Shown: positions 36,362 to 46,876, counted from the stretch's first letter. The stretch: 64,000 bases of DNA from Bacteroidota bacterium (GCA_018222965.1 JAAEZH010000005.1:118704-182703), one strand, 5' to 3'. The notes: generated by a model not told the origin, from the letters alone. Made by a program: numbers and translations.

Positions 36362-37477
36362 ATGAAAATACAAAGCTCCGCCATCATCGCCATCCTGAGC
36401 CTGTTGGGAAGCACAACGCTGCTCGCCCAGCCGGTTGACCAAATAACCAATTCAAACTACAGCCTGGCTTCTGCAACAATTTCTGAATATCTGGGGGATA
36501 ATTGCGCGGTGGCAACCAGCCAATTATCCATTTATTTCCAGGGCATACTTACAGGCACTTCCAGCAATTGCGGCATCCCGGACCCCACAGTTGACTCTCA
36601 GGACGCCAATAACATCTATTTCAAATGGGCCCCTGTTGCCGGCGCATCCGTTTATCGCATTTACTACATAAACCTCCAAACCGGTGTCAGTGGTTATCAG
36701 ACATTTACCGGCAATCAAAGCTTGTACAAGTTGGCAAACATTCCCGACGGAAGGTATATCTTTTCGGTGCAAGCTGGTTGTAGCGGGACTTTCAGGAGTT
36801 TCTTCGGCATCATAATCGCCGAAAAGGACCTGATGTCTGCCTACAATCCCAATCTGCCTTGTGAATGTATTTCATATAGTGGTATTTCTGTCATTTTACA
36901 GAATGGAGCCATCCTGCCTTCAAACAGCGAAATGGATCTCATTATTCCAACCGGAATGATTCAGGGAGAGATCAAGATTCATGTAGAAACCGGGGAGCAA
37001 AGCGAGGTATTGCAATACAATCCCGATTGTGGAAACATTGAATTCATAGCGGGTATGGGCTGGCCAACTATTGGAATTAGCGGGCATGTTTCCTTTCTCG
37101 ACGGAGAGGTCAACTATGATTTTTTCATTGACAATGACGGCGATGAGGAAGAAGACTTTGAACCCATGATGACAATGAGCCTGTGTTATACGGCCCACGG
37201 CGGCACTCCCCCAAATTCCGGCAACCCGACCGAAATCACCGTACAACCCAATCCATTTCAGGATAGATTCAATATTCGATTCCAATCAGATGGCAGTCCG
37301 GTACAAATTAGCCTCCAAAATTTACTGGGTCAACACATCGGCCAATGGGAATCGCCTACATTTGAAGGATTTTTTGAAATGGACATTTCTGCTCCATATC
37401 AGATGCTGCCGGGAATTTACCTGCTTCAGCTCCGTCAGGGAGAACAAACAACTACTAAAAGGGTCATAAAGATTTGA
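36362..37477 (+). CDS. Secreted T9SS type A protein with an FnIII-like domain
   Basis: 371 residues; signal peptide MKIQSSAIIAILSLLGSTTLLAQ. Residues about 80-150 are FnIII-like (NNIYFKWAPVAGASVYRIYYINL, GRYIFSVQAGC). The middle part has no recognised fold. A DNDGDEEEDFEP acidic stretch may bind Ca. A type A sorting domain closes the protein (VQPNPFQDRFNIRFQ to KRVIKI). Function unknown; predicted surface or secreted. Confidence 0.85.
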   Translation: MKIQSSAIIAILSLLGSTTLLAQPVDQITNSNYSLASATISEYLGDNCAVATSQLSIYFQGILTGTSSNCGIPDPTVDSQDANNIYFKWAPVAGASVYRIYYINLQTGVSGYQTFTGNQSLYKLANIPDGRYIFSVQAGCSGTFRSFFGIIIAEKDLMSAYNPNLPCECISYSGISVILQNGAILPSNSEMDLIIPTGMIQGEIKIHVETGEQSEVLQYNPDCGNIEFIAGMGWPTIGISGHVSFLDGEVNYDFFIDNDGDEEEDFEPMMTMSLCYTAHGGTPPNSGNPTEITVQPNPFQDRFNIRFQSDGSPVQISLQNLLGQHIGQWESPTFEGFFEMDISAPYQMLPGIYLLQLRQGEQTTTKRVIKI

Positions 37478-37573
37478 GGTCTTTCCGGAAGTTTGAATAC
37501 AGAATGTAATTTCAGGAAATGCCGGCATAAAGGACATTTGGCTTAACATTTTTTATAACCAAAACTTTAAGTC

Positions 37574-38320
37574 ATGAAAGTCTTACGCCTTAGTCTGCTT
37601 GTTTTACTTGCTGCCGGCATTTTTGCTTCCTGTTCCACCGAGGAAGAAGTGCAACCCAAAGACCAAACCGAATACTCCGACCAGGCAATAACCATCTTTG
37701 AAAAGTTCAAAGAGCACAATGACAAATCTGATCAAACAACCGAGCTCACAATCAAACACATCCAGAATGCTTTAGACGGGAAATACTCCGAAACCCGCAT
37801 GCCCTGTACCCAGTTTGAAGATTGTTGTTTTACACAAGAGGATGTTGATGAGTTGATGGACAACATACCGTGTTCCAGCAATTGCCCGAGTCACCTCGAT
37901 GTAAACTGCGACGGTGTATTAAACGCGGCCGACCTCCTGATCATGCTGGCGCAATTTGGTTGTCCCGATGTCGAGGTAATTATCGGAAATCAAAGTGGGA
38001 CCAACGTCATCACCATCACCGACATGTTTTCCTCGCAGCTACGCAACTATACGACAATCGACGGTACGCCCTGGTATTCTTCTGATCCAACTATTACGAA
38101 TGCCCGTTGGTATATCAATGGTTCGGCAATCACGAATACCATTTCACACTTCCAGTTCCGTTATCCGGGAGGCGTGGAGTATGATTACTCGATCCCCTGC
38201 AACGGCTATTACCTTGTGGAGCTTTGTGTAGAAGTACAATGTCAGGTTTACTGTACCTCTGAGTGTTACTATGTTCAGTATAGCGGGCTCCCGGATTGTA
38301 CAGAAAGCCCTTGCGGCTAA
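37574..38320 (+). CDS. Secreted lipoprotein with an EF-hand/dockerin-like Ca motif
   Basis: 248 residues. Lipobox FASC gives a lipidated Cys19. A Cys-rich segment (CTQFEDCCFTQEDV, CSSNCP) precedes one EF-hand/dockerin-like loop, LDVNCDGVLNAADLLIMLAQFGC, which should bind Ca2+. The C-terminal half is a beta-rich domain with more Cys pairs. There is no T9SS tail, so lipidation would be the surface anchor. A palindromic repeat with a T-run follows and may act as its terminator. Confidence 0.82.
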   Translation: MKVLRLSLLVLLAAGIFASCSTEEEVQPKDQTEYSDQAITIFEKFKEHNDKSDQTTELTIKHIQNALDGKYSETRMPCTQFEDCCFTQEDVDELMDNIPCSSNCPSHLDVNCDGVLNAADLLIMLAQFGCPDVEVIIGNQSGTNVITITDMFSSQLRNYTTIDGTPWYSSDPTITNARWYINGSAITNTISHFQFRYPGGVEYDYSIPCNGYYLVELCVEVQCQVYCTSECYYVQYSGLPDCTESPCG

Positions 38321-38351
38321 GAGCAAAAGTCAAATTTGAATGTTAAAACCC

Positions 38352-38390
38352 CAACCTGTCAGGTTCAGCAACCTGACAGGTTGCTTTTTA
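38352..38390 (+). repeat. REP-like palindrome doubling as a terminator
   Basis: CAACCTGTCAGGTT, CAGC, AACCTGACAGGTTG: perfect 14-bp arms, then CTTTTTATT. The geometry equals a Rho-independent terminator, 31 bases after the lipoprotein stop. Confidence 0.8.
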
Positions 38391-38522
38391 TTCGCCCCGG
38401 AAATGGGCCTAAAATTCGACTCTCAACTAAAACTCATAACAACCTATCTACCAACAACTTCAGACAATTCTACCTTGACAAACAACCTGAAATCAAGTTA
38501 AAAAAACCGCGCTTTCAAAAAA

Positions 38523-38560
38523 TTTCAACCTGACAGGTTGGCCAACCTGTCAGGTTGAAA
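38523..38560. repeat. REP-like palindrome, ACCTGWCAGGT class
   Basis: Perfect 19+19 inverted repeat (arm TTTCAACCTGACAGGTTGG) with no spacer, ending ten bases before the -7 box of the exonuclease gene. Confidence 0.9.
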
Positions 38561-38569
38561 AAATTCTCC

Positions 38570-38577
38570 TATTTTTG
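38570..38577 (+). promoter_or_regulatory. Candidate -7 element (TATTTTTG) for exonuclease III
   Basis: Matches TAnnTTTG 22 bases before the ATG at 38599. The -33 region falls within the palindrome and has no clear TTG at the right distance. Confidence 0.5.
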
Positions 38578-38598
38578 AGGCCATTCAAAAAATGCTTT

Positions 38599-39375
38599 AT
38601 GGCCATCACCTTTGTTAGTTACAATGTCAATGGTATTCGGGCTGCCCTGCGGAAAGGCTTTGCAGACTGGGTTTCCGAAAATCACTTCGATCTCATTTGC
38701 CTGCAGGAAACCAAAGCCCACAAGGATCAGGTAAACATGCAGGAACTCGAAGACCTCGGCTATCACCACTACTGGCATTCTGCCGAAAAGAAAGGATATA
38801 GCGGAGTGGCCATCTTCTCCAAAAAGGAACCCGATCAAATTCAGATAAAAACAGGCATGCAACCGGCCGATTCCGAAGGACGCATCATTCGAGCTGATTT
38901 TGGCGACTGGACCGTACTCAATTGCTACTTCCCCTCCGGTACTTCAGGAGATGTGCGGCAGGAAGTCAAATACCAGTTTCTCGACGACTTTCTGGTCTGG
39001 GCCGAAGCATTGCGTAAAGAGCGTCCCAACCTCCTCATTTGCGGAGACTACAACATCGCTCATACCGAAAACGACATCCACGACCCGGTGCGCAACAAGA
39101 AAAACTCCGGATTCCTGCCGGAAGAAAGAGCCTGGATGGATAAATGGTTTAAAACCGGATATACTGATGCATACAGACATCTCAATCCGGAAAAAACAGA
39201 ATACAGCTGGTGGAGCTACCGGGCCAATGCCCGAGCCAATAACAAAGGCTGGCGCATCGATTACCTGTCCGTTACGGATAATCTGGCTGATAAGCTTGTC
39301 GAATCCCGGCATCTGAACGAGGCCAAACATTCCGACCATTGTCCGGTATATGTGAAGCTGGACCTCAACTTGTAA
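38599..39375 (+). CDS. xth: Exodeoxyribonuclease III (AP endonuclease)
   Basis: 258 residues from ATG at 38599. An in-frame TTG at 38575 lies inside the promoter box and is rejected. All ExoIII/APE1 motifs are present: FVSYNVNGIRAAL, ICLQETKA (catalytic Glu), GYSGVAIFSK, NCYFPSG, LICGDYNIAHTENDI (Asp/Asn), RIDYLSVT and SDHCPVYV (catalytic His). It cleaves DNA 5' of abasic sites and removes 3' blocks in base-excision repair. Monocistronic. Confidence 0.95.
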   Translation: MAITFVSYNVNGIRAALRKGFADWVSENHFDLICLQETKAHKDQVNMQELEDLGYHHYWHSAEKKGYSGVAIFSKKEPDQIQIKTGMQPADSEGRIIRADFGDWTVLNCYFPSGTSGDVRQEVKYQFLDDFLVWAEALRKERPNLLICGDYNIAHTENDIHDPVRNKKNSGFLPEERAWMDKWFKTGYTDAYRHLNPEKTEYSWWSYRANARANNKGWRIDYLSVTDNLADKLVESRHLNEAKHSDHCPVYVKLDLNL

Positions 39376-39393
39376 ATGTCCATATCCCCAATA

Positions 39394-39433
39394 AAAAATC
39401 CCCGGCCGGTTGACAACCAGTCGGGGATTTTCA
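39394..39433. terminator. Bidirectional intrinsic terminator
   Basis: Stem AAAATCCCCG / CGGGGATTTT between convergent genes; T-runs follow on both strands. Confidence 0.85.
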
Positions 39434-39460
39434 TTCGGCGAAAGCCGGAAAAAATCAGCG

Positions 39461-40621
39461 CTATAAATTATCCAACAATTCTTCTGTTGTTGAATAATCG
39501 TCGCCACTTTCCTTGGCCAGTTCAATCGCAACTTTCGCAACTTTTTTGGCATCGCGCTTTTTGCCGGTCTTTGCATACAAGTGCGCCAGGGTGTCGAGGT
39601 TGAAATAATTCTCGTTCATATCGATAGACTGGCGAGCCCACTCAATCGCTTTTTCCAACATAGCCTCATCTTCCACATGCTCGTAAAAATACCAGGCATG
39701 TTCGTTGAGTTCGCCCCAACCGATCTCGTCCATGTTTTCCTCAAAATACTTCACGACCTGCTCGGCATACTTCGGCCAGTTTTCGGTACTCTGATAATAC
39801 ATGATCCGAATGATATTAGACATCAAAGGCGCATCATCCCCCATGCTGCGGCTGAACAAGGCATCGGCCTTATTGAGCAAGGTAGGTTGCGGGTCAGGTC
39901 CGTACAGGTCATTTAAAATAGCCTGCTGTAGTACCTCCACAATTGTCTCTGAGCCGTAAATCTCCGAAAAGCGCCCCATGTTCTGTAGCACGTAATCGTA
40001 ATACGGGCTGTTGGACGAAGAAAGAGAAAGCAGGATAAACTCCATATTGGTTTCGGTAGACAAATCGTCCTGTGTGCGCAGATACACCTGCACAACCTCA
40101 TCTGCCTGAGGATCAGATGCTTCAGCAAGCATGCTGGCAAACTCCCGAAGAAAAACAGGGTCGCGTTCTCCGTCTACATATCGCTTACGCATACCGCCAA
40201 TATTTCGGCTGGGATCAAGCGCTACTTCGCCGAGGTATATCAAATCATCTTCATACTGATAACCGAGTCCGGAATGAACCAGATCTCCGTTTCCATCAAT
40301 AAACAGATAGGTCGGAATCACCTGAACGCCGTAACGTGCGGCAACTTCCGGTCCGTCGCCTTTTTCAACATTCAGTTTTACGTTGATAAAGTTTTCGTTG
40401 TAAAAATTCCCGACCGAGGCAAGTGGAAACACTTCCTGATCCATGGCTTTGCAAGGACCACACCAGGTCGCGAAGGCATCCACAAAAATGATCTGGTCGG
40501 TTTCCCGCGCCTTTTCCAGAATAGACTCCCAACTCTCGTCTTCGTAAAAGTTGATTCCACTCTGGGCACTGAGGCCATGCAGGAAAAAAGAAAACAGCGC
40601 AATGAATAAGTAATGCTTCAT
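39461..40621 (-). CDS. Secreted thioredoxin-fold protein with TPR-like tail (copy 2)
   Basis: 386 residues; signal peptide MKHYLFIALFSFFLHGLSAQ. Thioredoxin domain with WCGPC (C54, C57) and the cis-Pro loop VIPTYLFI; helical TPR-like repeats from about 160 to the end (YFNLDTLAHLYAKTGKKRDAKKVAKVAIELAK). It probably reduces or isomerises disulfides of exported proteins. Its ATG overlaps the stop of the upstream paralogue by one base (TAATG), so the two are translationally coupled. Confidence 0.9.
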   Translation of the reverse strand: MKHYLFIALFSFFLHGLSAQSGINFYEDESWESILEKARETDQIIFVDAFATWCGPCKAMDQEVFPLASVGNFYNENFINVKLNVEKGDGPEVAARYGVQVIPTYLFIDGNGDLVHSGLGYQYEDDLIYLGEVALDPSRNIGGMRKRYVDGERDPVFLREFASMLAEASDPQADEVVQVYLRTQDDLSTETNMEFILLSLSSSNSPYYDYVLQNMGRFSEIYGSETIVEVLQQAILNDLYGPDPQPTLLNKADALFSRSMGDDAPLMSNIIRIMYYQSTENWPKYAEQVVKYFEENMDEIGWGELNEHAWYFYEHVEDEAMLEKAIEWARQSIDMNENYFNLDTLAHLYAKTGKKRDAKKVAKVAIELAKESGDDYSTTEELLDNL

Positions 40622-41799
40622 TATCCTTCAAGTTGTTGCAGGAAGTTTTCCACTTGCATAGTGGGTCCCCGACCTGCGGTTTTTGCAAGCTCCAACGCCT
40701 GACGAGCTACATCTATTGCTTTATCCTTCTTTCCATTTTCGGCCAATAGAAGGGCGTAATGCAGCTTAACCAGATACTGTTTGGAGTTTTCACTGGCGTC
40801 TTTAGCAAATCCTTCAGCCGCTTTGGCACATTTTGGATTTTCGCGAAAATATTTCCAGAGATCCTGGGAAAGCCGTAGCAAGTCCATATCGTCCGGATCG
40901 CTTTTTTTGCTGTATGCTTTTGCAGCTTTGAGGTATTCTTTATCATTGCGGCGGGCCAGATAATACTCCAGATTTGATTGGATCTTAAAGGTCTTGGCTT
41001 GCGCCGAATAATGATCTTTCATTTTATCCTGAGCTTCTTCCAGCAACATCTCAGTCTTGTACTCAGCCGCTTTTTGAGCTGTGTTTTCACAAGCAAATTG
41101 AATGCGCTGCTTCACCAACTCTTCTCCGACCAGATTCTCAATAGCGTCCCGGTGTTTGATCAGTAAACCAAAGATTCTCGAATCAGCCTCAACAGTAGCC
41201 TCCAGAATAAACCGCAAATTGGTTTCGGTAGTCAGATCTTCCTGATCACGCAAATAATCATTGGAAATTTTAAGGCTTGGTTTCCCGGCCTGGTTTAGTG
41301 CGCGCACATAATTGTAGACCAACTCCGGGTCTCTATTCCCCGCTTCGTAGGATTCGGCAAATTCCTCGCTGCGATCAATCTTATTCAGCGCAGCGGAACC
41401 CAGATTCAAAAAGCCTTCGACATCCTGTGCACCGCGCACCTGCTGGACCACTTCTCCGGTAAAATCGATGTAATACAAAGTCGGAAATGCACTTACCGGA
41501 TATTTTTGTCGGAAGGTCATGTTCTCCTCTGCCTCCATATCCAGCTTGAGGTTTATAAAATTCTCATTATAAAAACTCCCCACCTTAGAATGGGTGAATA
41601 CGTTATTGGCCATGCGGCGGCATGGGCCGCACCAAACGGCATAAGCATCTACAAAAATCACCTTTTGCTGAGCTTTGGCTTCTTCAAGCGCTTCCTCCCA
41701 GGTACCTTGAAAAAAGTCTATGCCCTGGGCATTCGCCGGAGGCTGAAGAGCCGACAGGCCCATTAAAATCAGGCTAAAAATCAATAGTCGCTTCATCAT
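40621..41799 (-). CDS. Secreted thioredoxin-fold protein with TPR-like tail (copy 1)
   Basis: 392 residues from ATG 41799 (MMKRLLIFSLILMGLSA); the adjacent ATG at 41796 is equally possible. WCGPC at 56-60, cis-Pro loop AFPTLYYI, and a long helical tail with TPR features (YLVKLHYALLLAENGKKDKAIDVARQALELAK). Same architecture as the downstream paralogue; the tails are diverged, so partners may differ. It may share a transcript with the TPR lipoprotein upstream (gap about 60 bases). Confidence 0.9.
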   Translation of the reverse strand: MMKRLLIFSLILMGLSALQPPANAQGIDFFQGTWEEALEEAKAQQKVIFVDAYAVWCGPCRRMANNVFTHSKVGSFYNENFINLKLDMEAEENMTFRQKYPVSAFPTLYYIDFTGEVVQQVRGAQDVEGFLNLGSAALNKIDRSEEFAESYEAGNRDPELVYNYVRALNQAGKPSLKISNDYLRDQEDLTTETNLRFILEATVEADSRIFGLLIKHRDAIENLVGEELVKQRIQFACENTAQKAAEYKTEMLLEEAQDKMKDHYSAQAKTFKIQSNLEYYLARRNDKEYLKAAKAYSKKSDPDDMDLLRLSQDLWKYFRENPKCAKAAEGFAKDASENSKQYLVKLHYALLLAENGKKDKAIDVARQALELAKTAGRGPTMQVENFLQQLEG

Positions 41800-41858
41800 A
41801 ATTCTATTTTCAAGTTCCATCTGCTCTCAACGCATCTCTAAACTCTCAACCAACCCCT

Positions 41859-42395
41859 TTACTTATTCCGCTCCTGGATCTCCTTAAGAATTTCCTCCGG
41901 CGTTTTGTCGAGTGTAGCGAGTAATTCGTTTACGTCTTTCACCAACTCATGTTCCGGGAAATTTTCCAGAAATAAGTTGTAATAATGCCGGGCCCGCTCT
42001 TTATCCTGCAGGTCATTATCGAATGTAAACCCCTGAAAGAACAAAGAAAAAGGCGCCTGGGTTGACTCCGGATACGATCTCCAAACTTCTCCCCATAGCT
42101 GAATGGCTTTACCGTAGGCCCGCATTCCCCGGGCAACATCGCCCGCTTTAAAGAGAATTTCGGCACTTAGGGAGTCGCCGGAATTTGCCGTGGCGTATTC
42201 TTCGCTCATTTCAACGATGCGACCGGCCAGCTCGGTATCCAGTCCGTCGCTGGCATTCGTAACCAGCTGCCTTTCCAACTCAATAATCATATCATAAGAG
42301 GGAACTTCATCATTTACTTCCTGCTCCGTATCCTGGGCAGTAGGTTGTTGACAAGCTACAAATAAAAGGGTGCATACAATCAGGTACCAACGCAT
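41859..42395 (-). CDS. TPR-type lipoprotein
   Basis: 178 residues with lipobox LFVAC (C15). Helical repeats AEILFKAGDVARGMRAYGKAIQLW and KERARHYYNLFLENFPEH are tetratricopeptide/YbgF-like. Likely a periplasmic or outer-membrane scaffold. It heads the run that continues into the two thioredoxin-TPR genes; a joint role in envelope protein folding is an inference. Confidence 0.82.
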   Translation of the reverse strand: MRWYLIVCTLLFVACQQPTAQDTEQEVNDEVPSYDMIIELERQLVTNASDGLDTELAGRIVEMSEEYATANSGDSLSAEILFKAGDVARGMRAYGKAIQLWGEVWRSYPESTQAPFSLFFQGFTFDNDLQDKERARHYYNLFLENFPEHELVKDVNELLATLDKTPEEILKEIQERNK

Positions 42396-42460
42396 GGTTA
42401 ATGATTTAAAACATAATAAAAATGCATCAGATGTGGTTGCCTCAGGTTTGAGTACAACAA

Positions 42461-43162
42461 TTAATAGCCAAAACTAAAAACATTCGGCTTAACGCAGTAG
42501 CTTTCGAGCTCTTCAATTGACCCGTGGAAGACGTTAAAGTCTACATCTCCATTTATGCCGGGCATTTCTCCCCGGTTACCATACTGCCAAAAATCCCAGT
42601 CTTTGCCCGCAGCCAGCTTAGGCTCCCGGTCGCGATACCGGGCGATCCACAGCGGATAATCATCAAAATGGCCGGCCAGATACTGATAATAAAACTTCAG
42701 GTTGGTATAGATGATGGGCTTGACATTGAAGTGCATTTCCACTTCCATCAGCCAGATTTTCATGCCTTCTATCAGTGCTTCCCGATCTATGCCATCGGTA
42801 ACCTCCACATCCAGCACCGGAGGCAGATCACCGACTTCCAGATGCACCTGCTGCATAAAATTAGATGCCTGCAACCAGGGAGATCGCCCCGGACGGTAAA
42901 AATGGTAAGCGCCCCGTTTTAATCCGACGCGTTCTGCTTCCGACCAGTTGAAACAATATAAGCTGTCCAGCCAGTCTCCGCCTTCGGTGGCTTTCAGGAA
43001 AGCAAAATGAACATCTTCTGCAACAACAGAATCCCAGTGAATCCGGGATTGGTGGTGGGAAACATCTATGCCATGTACTTCAAAGCTATCCATGCGCACC
43101 GTTGGGAACTGGCACTGCAAAAAGAAAAGCAGGAAAATTAGTATGACATGGGAAAGCCGCAT
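42461..43162 (-). CDS. GH25 lysozyme-like glycoside hydrolase
   Basis: 233 residues with an N-terminal hydrophobic export segment (MRLSHVILIFLLFFLQC; a weak lipobox is possible). GH25 signatures: GIDVSHHQ (catalytic Asp33), FLKATEGG, YHFYRPG, PPVLDVEV (DxE pair near 117-119), IIYTNLKFYYQYL, LWIARYRD, WDFWQYGNRGE and GDVDFNVF. It should hydrolyse beta-1,4 bonds of peptidoglycan in the periplasm or outside. Separated from the next gene by 65 bases. Confidence 0.92.
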   Translation of the reverse strand: MRLSHVILIFLLFFLQCQFPTVRMDSFEVHGIDVSHHQSRIHWDSVVAEDVHFAFLKATEGGDWLDSLYCFNWSEAERVGLKRGAYHFYRPGRSPWLQASNFMQQVHLEVGDLPPVLDVEVTDGIDREALIEGMKIWLMEVEMHFNVKPIIYTNLKFYYQYLAGHFDDYPLWIARYRDREPKLAAGKDWDFWQYGNRGEMPGINGDVDFNVFHGSIEELESYCVKPNVFSFGY

Positions 43163-43400
43163 GGCTAAATAGGGATTGCTTTTAATTAGGTGTCTTTGGC
43201 AAATATACGGTTCAGCTTTCAGGAATCAGAATAAATCCTGCCGAGCCTGGAAGCTGCCCGACCAAATTGGTAAAAAAGCCTGCTAAACACCTTTAAATTC
43301 TTCAAAATCAATATTACACAAAATACGGCCCGGCAACCAGTATCGGATCACCTTTAAATGTTTGATAACATTCATATGATGGCATTGGTCGCGGCTGCGA

Positions 43401-43456
43401 CTCGACATGTCATGTCGAGTCACATGACATGTCGAGTCACATGACATGTCGAATTC
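43401..43456. repeat. REP-like palindrome cluster, CGACATGTCATG class
   Basis: CTCGACATGTCATGTCGAG followed by two direct copies of TCACATGACATGTCGA. The units are close to those at 46808-46864. It ends 18 bases before the -7 box of the aminotransferase gene. The rest of 43163-43400 shows no gene or clear signal. Confidence 0.88.
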
Positions 43457-43474
43457 CATCGAAGCCGGATTCCT

Positions 43475-43482
43475 TACCTTTG
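43475..43482 (+). promoter_or_regulatory. Candidate -7 element (TACCTTTG) for the aminotransferase
   Basis: Same octamer as the atpD promoter, 17 bases before the ATG at 43500; the leader would be about 11 bases. The -33 element is not evident. Confidence 0.55.
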
Positions 43483-43499
43483 CGCAAAACTTGCTTTTT

Positions 43500-44696
43500 A
43501 TGGCCTCCAATCGCCAACTATTTCTGCAACATGTCGCTCAAACCAGTCCGGCACCCATGGGACTCGAGATTGCCCGTGCCTCCGGCATGTATCTCTACGA
43601 CCCAACAGGAAAAGCCTATCTCGATATGATTGCAGGTATTGGCGTTAGCGCATTGGGGCACACACATCCGGCGGTGGTTAAGGCGATCAAAAATCAGGCT
43701 GAATCCTATCTGCACACTCTCGTTTATGGAGAGTTTGTCCTTTCGCCTCAGGCTAAACTAGCCGGATGGTTAAACGATCACTTGCCGGATCCGCTTTCGC
43801 AGACCTATTTTGTCAATTCCGGCAGCGAAGCTACCGAAGGTGCGATGAAACTGGCCAAACGCTATACCGGTCGCGCCGAAATCATTGCTGCCAAAAACGC
43901 CTACCATGGCTCCACACAAGGCGCTGCCAGCCTGATGAATCCCACGACTTTTACGCAGGCCTTTCATCCGCTGCTCCCTGGTATATCCCATATCGACTTC
44001 AATTGTCACCAGTGTTTGGAAAAAATAACCGATAAAACGGCCGCTGTCATTGTCGAAACGGTTCAGGGCGAATGGGGCATTCGCAAACCGCTCCCCGGCT
44101 ACCTGCCCGCTCTTCGCAAACGCTGTGATGAAACCGGAGCTTTGCTAATTCTCGACGAGGTGCAGGCCGGTTGCGGACGTACCGGCAGCCTTTGGGCTTT
44201 TGAGCAGTACGATATTGTGCCCGACATCCTGTTGCTGGCTAAAGGATTGGGAGGAGGCATGCCGATCGGTGCGTTTATCAGTTCGAGGGAGATCATGCAG
44301 GTACTTACCCACAATCCGGTGCTGGGCCACATCACTACCTTTGGTGGTCACCCGGTTGCCTGTGCGGCATCGCTGGCGACCCTGACGACTATTGAGCAGG
44401 AAGGGCTTATTCCGGCTGTCGCCGAAAAGGCAGCTTTGTTTAAAGAACTTTTGGTACATCCGGATATTCGCGATTTCCGGCAGGCCGGTTTGATGATGGC
44501 TATTGAGTTGGATGATTTTGATCGGGTGCTGGCAGTCATTCAGCACTGCCTGAAAGCGGGACTAATTACGGACTGGTTTTTGTTTAATGAGCGGTCTTTG
44601 AGATTGGCGCCGCCCTTGATTATTGAGGAAGGGGAGATTCGCAAGGCTTGTGCCATAATTCTGGCCGGAATTGAGGCGACTCCTTCCAAAAGATAA
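43500..44696 (+). CDS. Class III PLP aminotransferase (acetylornithine/ornithine type)
   Basis: 398 residues from the ATG downstream of the TACCTTTG box; an upstream in-frame ATG lies in the repeat and is rejected. Motifs: VNSGSEATEGAMKLAKRYTGR (cofactor phosphate site), ALLILDEVQAGCGRTG, and the PLP Lys in LLLAKGLGGGMPIGAF near residue 247; ITTFGGHPVACAA follows. It should move an amino group from an omega-amino donor to 2-oxoglutarate. Acetylornithine, ornithine or 4-aminobutyrate are possible donors; arginine genes are not adjacent, so the substrate is open. Confidence 0.88.
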   Translation: MASNRQLFLQHVAQTSPAPMGLEIARASGMYLYDPTGKAYLDMIAGIGVSALGHTHPAVVKAIKNQAESYLHTLVYGEFVLSPQAKLAGWLNDHLPDPLSQTYFVNSGSEATEGAMKLAKRYTGRAEIIAAKNAYHGSTQGAASLMNPTTFTQAFHPLLPGISHIDFNCHQCLEKITDKTAAVIVETVQGEWGIRKPLPGYLPALRKRCDETGALLILDEVQAGCGRTGSLWAFEQYDIVPDILLLAKGLGGGMPIGAFISSREIMQVLTHNPVLGHITTFGGHPVACAASLATLTTIEQEGLIPAVAEKAALFKELLVHPDIRDFRQAGLMMAIELDDFDRVLAVIQHCLKAGLITDWFLFNERSLRLAPPLIIEEGEIRKACAIILAGIEATPSKR

Positions 44697-44815
44697 GAAC
44701 GCACTGGTGCGATAATGCCCCTCTTTTTCTACAAAATCAATCGGGTGCAAATGGCCTTTCGGCGAAAGCCCAAAAAGAAGCTGTTTATAATTGTATAAAA
44801 TATTCTGAATCAGGC

Positions 44816-44845
44816 TTGTAATAACCCCTGAATTACTTACCTTTG
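44816..44845 (+). promoter_or_regulatory. atpD promoter
   Basis: TTG at 44816-44818, a 19-base spacer, TACCTTTG at 44838-44845: a textbook Bacteroidota promoter. Transcription should start near 44852, with a leader of about 34 bases. Confidence 0.8.
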
Positions 44846-44858
44846 CACCGATTTTTAG

Positions 44859-46403
<1,545 letters not shown>

Positions 46404-46435
46404 GTCAATAATTGCTGATTCCGAATTCCAGAATT

Positions 46436-46738
46436 ATGAATGTTAGTATTCTTAGCCCGGAAAAAGAGATCTTCAAAGGTCCGATCAAGTCGGTAAAAGT
46501 ACCTGGTACGCTTGGACAGTTTCAAGTACTGAAAAACCACGCACCGATCGTATCCTCTCTTCAACCCGGAAAGATCGAAGTCGTTACTTCTGCAGGAGAA
46601 CATGTTTACTACAACGAAGAAACAGGTACCCTGGAGAATGGACTGGAAGAAGGAAAAACCGTTACTTTTCATGTTGAACGTGGCTTCATTGAAGTCCTCA
46701 ACAACGAAGTTTCTATCCTGATCCAGCAAGGCAACTAA
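46436..46738 (+). CDS. atpC: F1F0 ATP synthase subunit epsilon, short form
   Basis: 100 residues from ATG 46436. Only the N-terminal beta-sandwich is present (MNVSILSPEKEIFKGPIKSV, VPGTLGQFQVLKNHAPIVSSL, HVERGFIEVLNNEVSIL); the C-terminal inhibitory helices are absent. Couples the central stalk to the c-ring. Confidence 0.95.
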   Translation: MNVSILSPEKEIFKGPIKSVKVPGTLGQFQVLKNHAPIVSSLQPGKIEVVTSAGEHVYYNEETGTLENGLEEGKTVTFHVERGFIEVLNNEVSILIQQGN

Positions 46739-46762
46739 TCGAATTAAGAACCATTTCGCAAT

Positions 46763-46802
46763 AAAAAGGGATGTCGCTCCAGAGCACATCCCTTTATTTT
46801 TT
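46763..46802 (+). terminator. Intrinsic terminator of atpD-atpC
   Basis: AAAGGGATGT / ACATCCCTTT stem with an 11-base loop and ATTTTTT tail, 25 bases after atpC. Confidence 0.88.
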
Positions 46803-46807
46803 GCCTG

Positions 46808-46864
46808 AACTCGACATGTCATGTGACTCGACATGTCATGTCGAGTCACATGACATGTCGAGTT
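46808..46864. repeat. REP-like palindrome, CGACATGTCATG class
   Basis: A perfect 57-base palindrome with 28-base arms around one T, built of CTCGACATG and TCACATGACATG units; directly follows the atp terminator and precedes the end of the convergent dockerin gene. Confidence 0.9.
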
Positions 46865-46876
46865 CTTGTCGAGTTC

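Noticed and set aside
43401..43456. Short CRISPR array
   Set aside because: Units are adjacent without spacers and form palindromes; the same sequence recurs singly elsewhere.
46436..46738. Truncated atpC
   Set aside because: A short epsilon with only the beta-sandwich is normal in Bacteroidota, and the terminator follows directly.
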